Shown: one piece after another, positions 56,158-64,000 of the stretch | Layout: each line of letters starts with the position of its first letter | How positions within the stretch are numbered: position 1 is the stretch's first letter | Assembly: GCF_033807715.1 (NCBI RefSeq) | Contig: NC_084591.1 | Span: forward strand, 30,678,090-30,742,089 | DNA length: 64,000 nt | Direction of reading: 5' to 3' | Source: Cololabis saira | Taxonomy: Eukaryota; Chordata; Actinopteri; Beloniformes; Belonidae | Position numbers and translations under genes: made by a program | The notes under the pieces: generated by a model | What the model saw: the letters and a program-made list of their open reading frames with translations, nothing else | The model's database searches: none | Told to the model about the DNA's origin: nothing

Positions 56158-56951
56158 TGTGTGCTGAGTTCGAGCAAACAACCTGAAAATCCAAACCTGA
56201 AATGATTTAGCTTGTCCTATCTTGCTCCAAGGTAAACATTAATATTTTAATTTCCACTGGGATATCAAGAAGAGAGGAAGTCAAGGTCACCAGCGACACT
56301 TTGGCTCTTGGCAGCTGGATTTGACAGTCTCACAAATTATGCATAGATATTAATATTTTCTATATCTACATTTTCTAGGCTACATTTTGACCAGAATCAA
56401 AGTTGTTAACAAGCGGCTGCACCGATGTTTAAATAGTCAGAGGTTGTAAGAATGCCTCAGCCTTTAAACACCAACTTTCCAGCTCAGCTGGTTCGTCACC
56501 ACCAGAACAGAAATAATCAGTGCTCGTAATTCTCCAGCTGAGAGCTCTTTGTTGGAAACACTTCATAAGAAGAAAATAGAAACGCAGTGGATGAGAAAGA
56601 AGTGAGAACACAAACTTGTCAACAATATAACTCATCGGTAAACAAGGCCAGTGACAGTTGTGGAGGAAGGGAGGTTTAACGCAGGGAACTATGCCAAGGT
56701 TTGGATGGCTGCTGAGAACTGTGTACGATTCCTCTTTGGGACAGTATTTACACAATTGATTCATTATCTTGGACACATTTCCATCAAGCCTTTCCAGCTT
56801 TGAAGCCCACAGTGAGATGGATTTTAATTTTGTGGTACTTGTGGGATTCTCACCGTCTTCATGGTGCGTCTCAGATGAGAAGTGGACAGCTCGTATCCAC
56901 CTGTTTACAGCTGTTGTGACAGAGCACCAAATGCCTGTGCACTCAGGTTGC

Positions 56952-57285
56952 AACCCAGTCTCACATAAAAAACGTACCCTGCCTACGTTTGTCCAAAGTG
57001 CAAAAACGTAGAGGGGTTACAATATTAGTCCTTGAAATGTATAACTGTTACATTTTTCTGCCTATTCATTTTGCGTCCAAGTCACGTGACTTTTAAGATT
57101 CTGGCCGTGACAGCAACAAACATGGTGGACATTTTTCATTTTTGAGTGAAAGAAATCAATATTTTGAGTTAGTTTCTGCATAGAAACATATATTTTACTT
57201 TCATGATATTCACTCAGTGAATTTACATAATTTTTGCACTTTGGACCAACGTAGGCAGGGTACGTTTTTATGTGAGACTGGGTTG
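56952..57285. mobile_element. TIR MITE, AACCCAGTCTCACAT ends
   Basis: About 60 bp at the left end (AACCCAGTCTCACATAAAAA, then CGTACCCTGCCTACGT and CCAAAGTGCAAAAA) recur inverted at the right end, up to ATGTGAGACTGGGTT. The 220-bp interior is unrelated to the ends. No clear target-site duplication was seen. Confidence 0.85.
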
Positions 57286-57619
57286 GTGCACTGGCCGTAC
57301 TTTTCAGATCACATTTTAACTTGGAGCAATTTTCCCTCACAGGAGAGGATACTTGGCTATCAGCGGTACTTTGTAAACGCTTCCGCTCAGTTGTGTGCCT
57401 CGGTTTTCAGTGAGAGGGCAGCCCAGAGCACATGGTGGGTGTTGACTTGGCTGATGGCTGCTTGAAATAGAGCTGGAGTGCTGCATATGGTCTGTCACAG
57501 CTTCATGTGCTTGTCATTACCAATGCAAATTGCCTTTACACCCCATTGAAGTGTCGGAAATCACATCTCACCAGTGTGATGCTAATGGAGAGAAAGCGTA
57601 CTGATTGTACACGCTAGTG

Positions 57620-57999
57620 AGACGTGGACAAATTTGTTGGTACTTTTCCATTAAAGAAAGAAATACCCGCAATGGTCACTAAAAAATTGGAAAATAATAA
57701 TTGACTTATAAAAATCAGACATTTCTCTTGAATTGTGATTGAACAGATTTTAAAAAACACAGTGAAACTGCCCTGGACCCTCAACTTGATATTGTATGAG
57801 ACAACCTTTCTGAGGCAATTGCTGAAATCAAGTGATTTCTGTGACTCTCAATGAGACGTCTGCATCTGTAGACCGGTATTTTGGTCCCCGTCTCATGAGC
57901 AAACTGCTCTAGCTTCCTCAGGTCTAAAGTGTTCCCTCTCCAGACGGCACGTCTCAGCTTCGTCCACAGATGTGGAATAGGGTTTAGATCAGGGCTCAT
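57620..57999 (-). pseudogene. Tc1/mariner transposase C-terminal relic
   Basis: The minus-strand frame 57781-57999 reads SPDLNPIPHLWTKLRRAVW, then LEQFAHETGTKIPVYRC and RRLIESHRNHLISAI. This is the Tc1 transposase C-terminus after the second catalytic Asp. The expected catalytic Glu in NPIEHLW is Pro here, and the rest of the transposase is missing. Downstream (57630-57780) is AT-rich sequence like a Tc1 3' region. The copy is dead. Confidence 0.8.
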
Positions 58000-58132
58000 A
58001 GGATATTTCCAAATGGTCCAATGATTTGTTCTTAGTCATTCTGTAATCTTCTTTCTGATCCCCTCAGACAAATCTGTCCTTTTGTTTTCTCTAGACCATC
58101 TTCATTTTTGAATGTACACAGTTTGATAAGGA

Positions 58133-58545
58133 AAAGCAAGGTAACGTAACTAAAAGAAAAAGAAGATCCAAAGCCAATTCAAATAGGATGAATTAATATG
58201 GCAAAAGCCTGTTGACAAAGAACACATTAAAGTATGAAAATCAATACTTGTGATGAAAAAAGACTTCTGTGTGCTAAAATCAATATTTTTGTATAAATAT
58301 TGGCTCTACATGCTCTTTGAAGTTTTCTGGTAACAACTGTCTGTGCAGTTGCTTGTACTGAACTTGTTTCCCTTGTAACTTACATCAGTGCACCCTGTTT
58401 TGTTCTTTTATCTCTCTTATCTCTCCCAAGACTTGTTTCTTTTTTTACAGTGTTTTGATTCAGACATGTAATAAATATAGTGTTTTAATAAGACTGGAGG
58501 AAAAGCCGATCAGCCCAGCACTCAACAGTGAATCTGCATTTTAAT
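58133..58545 (+). repeat. 413-bp dispersed repeat, copy 2
   Basis: Near-identical partner of 53812-54224, also in plus orientation and also followed within 40 bp by a (GAT)n run. No flanking duplication like that of copy 1 was found. Confidence 0.9.
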
Positions 58546-58580
58546 GTACCGGTAGCTGGATCAAAATGCAGCTAATGAGG

Positions 58581-58582
58581 AA

Positions 58583-58658
<76 letters not shown>
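58581..58658 (+). repeat. (GAT)n microsatellite 2
   Basis: About 26 perfect GAT units. It gives spurious poly-His or poly-Asp frames. Confidence 0.98.
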
Positions 58659-58659
58659 T

Positions 58660-61600
58660 ATTTGACCTGATAAGGTGGCCAGATACATTTGAGTAATCAT
58701 TTTTATGCATGGTGTAAACTGTAAATGTATGAAGGCAATGAGAAGAAATTGATAAACTTGAATACTTAAAAAATGTATCACGATCACTAATATATCACAA
58801 ATGACAAAAAAAAAGATTACTTTGTTTTTCAGCCTCTGTTGTAGAAATATTTGAATCCCAGAACAGGTATCAGCTTTCTATGAAATGTTGGTTTGGCTCA
58901 TAAAACACATTCTGCTGACATTTCTGCTGAGTTATAACATTTAAATGATCTAAGACACCAGCATTGTATTCATTTAGTAAAACCTGTAACATTTACAAAT
59001 GATAGCATAATGATAATTGTATAAACATGATACTAATATAGCAATAGTATCAATTAATATTTTTCCAAAAAAGAAAAACAGACTTAGCCAGATGCTGCTT
59101 TTGCCTAGTAATGACGCTTGCTCCTGGCTGAGCTTAAATCTTCTCAAGGCTGCCTGTCTTTGGTCTGTAGAAGCTGTCGCGTCTGGGTTTAATGAGGTTA
59201 TGAAAATATTCACTGATGTACATTGTGAAGTATCATTCAGATCCAGCTCACCTTCTTCAAAGTGTAGTTGAATAGTAGCTCATAAGAAACTCTGCTTTCC
59301 TCTTCAAAGACGCCTCAGTCAACAGGAAGTCAAAATTAATGTTTAGTATGACTTTTGACTACGCAGAGTATCTATGCAAAGTGTTTATAAAGGAGGGATT
59401 TATTGTTTCTGCTGCTCCTCTGGTCCAGAAATGATAGTCATTTGTGAAAATTAGATCTAAATGATATACTCTCTTTGTCACCATGCCATAGGCTTCATGT
59501 TTCAATAGTTTTAAACAGGCTACTCTATATGGCATCAATCCCAACGGAGGTTTTTCAGATGATTTTCCTTTTTTCCACTCTAGCTTTGATACAAAACTTG
59601 TGACTCTTCCTGTGATTTGAAGGTTTCTTCTCATTTTTAGGCTTAAGAGTAAGCAGCCTAACGTTATTTCTCTCCAGGCTGTGATGTAACAGAAGGTGTT
59701 TTGAGCACTGTTATAATGTGCTTGTTATTTTCCGCAATACCTTATAAGGTGGAGGAGTCCCCTCTTTCCTCCTAGCCTCTCCCTCTATCTAGTCCTCTCT
59801 CTCTAGACCATCTCAGTGACAGCAAACTCCTGTTTTGTGGCTCTAGCGCAGCAACTAATGAGCTCAGAAGAATTGCTCCACAGGGCGAGTGACAGCCTCT
59901 GGCCGTTTCTCCAACATCTCTCCCGATACTTTAGAATCACAGCCACTGTCAACTGGATCTGTTAAGCGACAGATGTATCCTGCAAGTTTATCTGCTTGGC
60001 ACACATCAGATGCATGGATGAACATTTTAAATAATTGTTTCGTAAAATGAAGAACTGGTGAAACTAGTTATTGACTATATTGGAAGTATATTTAATAGAA
60101 CCTTGTTCTAAAATTATAGTAATCCAACAAAGTGCAAGGTGTTAACAGCAATTCCTCCTGTGTTTGTACATCTTAATCCAGGTGAAAATCTGCCTCAGAG
60201 GAACACTAACCAGGTGCCCAAACCTCTAGAGGTAGTGATGCTGTCTTCCAGCAGATGTGCATAGTTACAGCAGTTCCCAATCAGACTCACTGCTTACTCA
60301 TAAAATCAAGTTTCAGGGGACCGAGATACCAAAGGCTGAAATGCTGAACCTGAGGCTTCAAATCCTGTGAGTTTAGCATAGTGCTGTCATCTGGTGGACT
60401 GTCACCTCAGGCAGGTTTATTCAAAGATAAACATTCTCTTTTTATAGCAACTAATGATTGAAATTTGAAATTCAGTTCAGAAATATATTTTTTTTAAATG
60501 TCATCCAAAAAGAGTATTTGTTTAAAAAAAATGGGTCTTACAATCTGAATGTTTGTGTCTACTATTTATTTCCTGATTGATTGATGGTGTTGGAGGAATA
60601 GACCAACCTACTAGCGATGCCATTTGAGCTGTGGGAGCACAACCACAAAACAAGTTTGCATGTTCTCTCACTGTATCCATCTTAAATTAAGCTTATATAC
60701 TGTAATTAGTGGATAGCTACACCCAATCTCTATTCCCATTCAGACATACTTAACCTATTTTAATGTATTATTTAAAAAAAAAGTCTTTATCTTTTTCTGT
60801 GCTTGAACCGTGCCCATTTTGGGGGGCTGCTGTGAAAATATCTAATTCAGTGAGCGTTTTGCAATTGTTACATCACAGCTCCAGCTCAGAGTAGAATTAG
60901 CAGTGTCTCAATCTTTATCTCCACCCAACTTCTGCTTCAAATCATCCAGCATATGTTACTCTGGAAGTGAGAAATGAAAACTTGTTTGCTCAATCTGCTG
61001 CTGTATAGTTAACCTTTAAAAATCAATTAAGCTATTGAGCAAATATTGTTTCACCATCACTTTTGCTTAATGTTTTATACACTGATTAGAAAAATACAAA
61101 TACTTGTTGCCATTTTATTTGATCTTGGTTGGTTTATTTACAGTAAATTAAACTAGAATTGAAGGGGTAATCATATAATTTCCCTTTGGGGATATGACGT
61201 TGGACTGAATTCACTGATGGTTGGTTTAATTAAAACGGCAGCTTGTAATTGGCAATAAAACCCCTCGGTTTCTCTTATTCCAAATAAATATATTTAGATT
61301 GAAGGTCTTTGCTGTTGTTATTATTATAATTTTTTTATATACCGTAAAATGATGTCGGCCAGTTTGATATCCTCCCCATGAGAAGAGTAAATGTAATTTT
61401 TTATGAAAACATTTAGAAATAAAATGTTTTATATTGTAATTTCAGCATATAATTCTTCCCTTGGGAAACGTAAAAAGGGAGGTTTTTAAAACTGCATTCA
61501 TTTACCTTTTTTTTTTTTTTAGAAATGACTGCTTATAAAATAAATAAAAACCGCCATGATTTGTAAAATAGAATAAAGTTAACCAAACAGTTTTAATGAA

Positions 61601-64000
61601 AAGGTTGTTTTTTTTATTTGTTTCTTTTGTTTTATTATTTAACAAAACACAAAATATACAAGCGGCTTTCACTTCACAGGAACTTCACAGGATATAAACC
61701 TTGTGTTATTCAACTCTTGCATGCATGTCTATGATTTACTGCGGTGTTGCACACTATTTACAGAGCAGACAGTCAGTCAAAGAGTACAGTACCTCAGTAA
61801 AGGTTTTGGCTTCAAAGTAGGACTTCAGTTAACAGTACATCACAGTTAATGCTGCAGTACAGATTGGGGGGGGCGGTGTCAGACTCAGGAAGGGCATACA
61901 ACATTAAACCAAGTCCAAATTAATAGGTGGAACGTTATCTGTTGGGGCAACCCCTAAAAAAAGTTGCTTGCTTGCTAGTTTGTGACATAAATGTCTTCCA
62001 TCCGTCCGGGTTGTAATGACATAAATGTCATCACTGTCATTACAAACTACCGACTAGCGTACATTTTTATGTTCTTACTAAAACCCTTGAATGTTGGACA
62101 ATAGCTCTTGTGGATTTTGGAGCACGTACATGTTCTGAAAATGGTTGTTAGTCTACAAACTACCACAGAAATGCTGTGCACTACAATATCAAGGCAAAGT
62201 AACAGCATTAATCTTTGCGAGTGGGCAGTTCTGCAGATAGGATGAGTCCTCTTTATTGTCACTGGGTGGTGCTGAGGTCGCAGTCTGATGCCAGCTTCTG
62301 CTAGAAATCTAATGTAAAAAAACCCCAAATAGTCCAGTTAATTATGAAAAATATGCTTCAAACATGCAATGGTATTTGTCCTGCCACTTCACTGTTTCTG
62401 ATAAACCCCCAAAGTTATCTGCTTTCTTTGAGACTGAACTTTTTAAACGGACAGATTTGCTATAAGAAACAATTACTGTGAAGATGTACAAAAAGGTGGA
62501 GTGTTCACTCATTCTGTGATATATTTAATAATGTCACATGGTATATAGTCTTGTAAGTTGAATACTGCTCTAGTTGGACACAATTTTCTCTAATGTGATT
62601 TTAGACAGTGCTTGTGAAATGTGATCTTGTCAATTCAAATAAATTCACCATCATTCAGATTTCTTTGGGACTTTGGACTCAAAAGATGCTAAAAGAAGTT
62701 TCATGCATGACCAGAATCGGCACAGAAGATGAACAGTTTCTCAACTGACGTTATTAGATTCTAGTCGGTAATGATGACTTGAACTTTCTTTTTAACTTTT
62801 CAATTTAATGTGCTTTTCTACACAGAAAAAAATAATTGGATTTTGAAATGCAATACTTAACAAATCAAATGAAAAAGCATGTAAAAATATTTACTTTTTA
62901 TATAACTAAACTTGGGGATTTTTTTTTTTTGTCATTGAACTGAATGATTTTATTTTATTTTTTTTATTTGAAGCACTGTACTTGTGTTAAAATCCAAGTA
63001 AAAGACTGCATCCTCAGCACAGATCACATCTTTGAACTGTTTTGTGTCAAACATCACTCATTCGTGATCATAATATAATACTTATGTCAGCAGGAGCTGA
63101 TGGATGCACCAAAACTATCAGCTGGAAACTGTTCAAATAACATTCACTTTAGTTATGTCCTCAACAGTTACTGGCTAACGTTGGTGTGATCATTCCTAAG
63201 GATTTAAACTTCAGGGTTAAGTGACGCATGTGGAGAAAAGCAGAACCCATTATTGCACAACGGGCAACTTCTATGACTGCTTGTCATCAAAATTGCTTCC
63301 AATCTTCACATACAACACTTATACCTAGACATTCAGTGCAGAATAAGTGCTGAGACGGGACAGATTTGTGAAGAAGTTTAAAAGCAAATGTTATTACCAA
63401 TACTGATAGCCTTTGTGTTCAGACTGCTTGACTTGGCTTTCCTGCTAAAAGTTACTGATAACAGGCAACTTTTGTTTTGTGTCCTGGGGTCTGGAGCATC
63501 ACTCAAATTGGTAAAGCTAATAAGCTTTATTTTGCGATAAAAAAATGATGCATTTTAATAGTTTGAAAACACTCTTACACCTTCAATGTTCATCTCCCCT
63601 CAACATTCCCTGCAAGACTTTATTTCAGTACAGGACAGTACTCAGGGCAGCTACGAGTCGTAGGTGTCAATCATGATATCACAACCTCTTTTATAACATA
63701 AAAAAACAATAATGATCCTATGTCCAGAAAAATAATCATTTCAAGAAGATAATTAATACCTACAGTGGTCAAATCTGAGTATCTTCACTGTTTTTCCATT
63801 ATTATTATTTTTATTAAAAAAAATTAAACAATTTTTTTTTTAGGTTAGCCTGTGTCCAATCCTTTAACATGGATTAGTTTATGACCTATAGTTTAACTGC
63901 TGCCAGTCACCACAAGGTGAAGGAAATGTCACTTTACGTGGACCTTTTGGTCTATCACATCTGAACAGTCTGTGTACTACAAAAGTGATGCCCCGGGTTT
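58660..64000. other. Intergenic or intronic DNA, no gene recognised
   Basis: AT-rich sequence without a supported exon on either strand. The open frames (for example 59359-59634 and 62047-62328, minus) have no recognisable content. If the first-exon candidate at 55.1 kb is real this would be its first intron. No large repeat or RNA gene was identified. Confidence 0.5.

Noticed and set aside
58572..58787. Poly-His frame
   Set aside because: Encoded by the GAT microsatellite on the reverse strand.

Overview
The window is nuclear DNA from a ray-finned (teleost) fish. Three things show this: an intact RAG1/RAG2 pair in convergent orientation, a rag1 coding region split by two introns as in teleosts, and a repeat load typical of fish (L2/Rex-like LINE 3' ends with the CAAGG-type tail, an L1/Swimmer-like 3' end, Tc1 and hAT relics, long CA, GT and GAT microsatellites). 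Genes are sparse, have introns and sit in AT-rich DNA. I cannot name the species.

Layout. 1-15.8 kb holds no gene I can support. It contains a LINE 3' end with an internal tandem duplication (1703-2652), a TIR transposon relic with a nested palindrome (2771-3594), a possible Tc1/mariner relic near 10 kb, and stretches of unusually complex AT-rich DNA that may be conserved non-coding elements. rag2 is at 15.8-18.7 kb (+): a 5'UTR exon, then one 533-codon coding exon. A 4.6-kb gap with a 5'-truncated LINE and a long hairpin separates it from rag1 (minus; three coding exons at 22.9-27.0 kb, 1069 aa, with a non-coding first exon and TATA box near 28.1-28.27 kb). 28.3-39.1 kb is intergenic DNA with microsatellites and a Tc1 relic. 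39.2-42.0 kb (minus) is a three-exon, 232-aa four-transmembrane protein of claudin/PMP22 type, with an ISRE-like GAAAGTGAAAG motif in its presumed promoter. 43.1-51.5 kb (minus) is accs, the vertebrate homologue of ACC synthase. I could follow it through 15 exons whose phases all match, giving 975 aa. 51.6-64 kb is mostly repeats, with a CpG-rich candidate first exon on the plus strand near 55.1 kb.

How the genes work together. RAG1 and RAG2 form the V(D)J recombinase. The DDE catalytic residues, RING, zinc finger and nonamer-binding motif of RAG1, and the kelch propeller, acidic hinge and PHD finger of RAG2, are all present, so the locus looks functional. The claudin-like gene and accs have no evident functional link to it.

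Main discovery lead. In-frame exons join a trihelix-type Myb/SANT-like DNA-binding domain and an Arg/Glu-rich coiled coil to the N-terminus of the PLP-dependent ACCS enzyme. This predicts a DNA-binding domain/aminotransferase-fold chimera. One splice site at the junction is weak, and leaving that intron in would give a stand-alone 216-aa trihelix protein. Other leads are a 413-bp repeat present twice, with one copy inside a 32-bp direct repeat; a hAT MITE with an exact 8-bp target-site duplication; an L1 insertion in an accs intron with a 16-bp target-site duplication; and two hairpin-forming palindromes.
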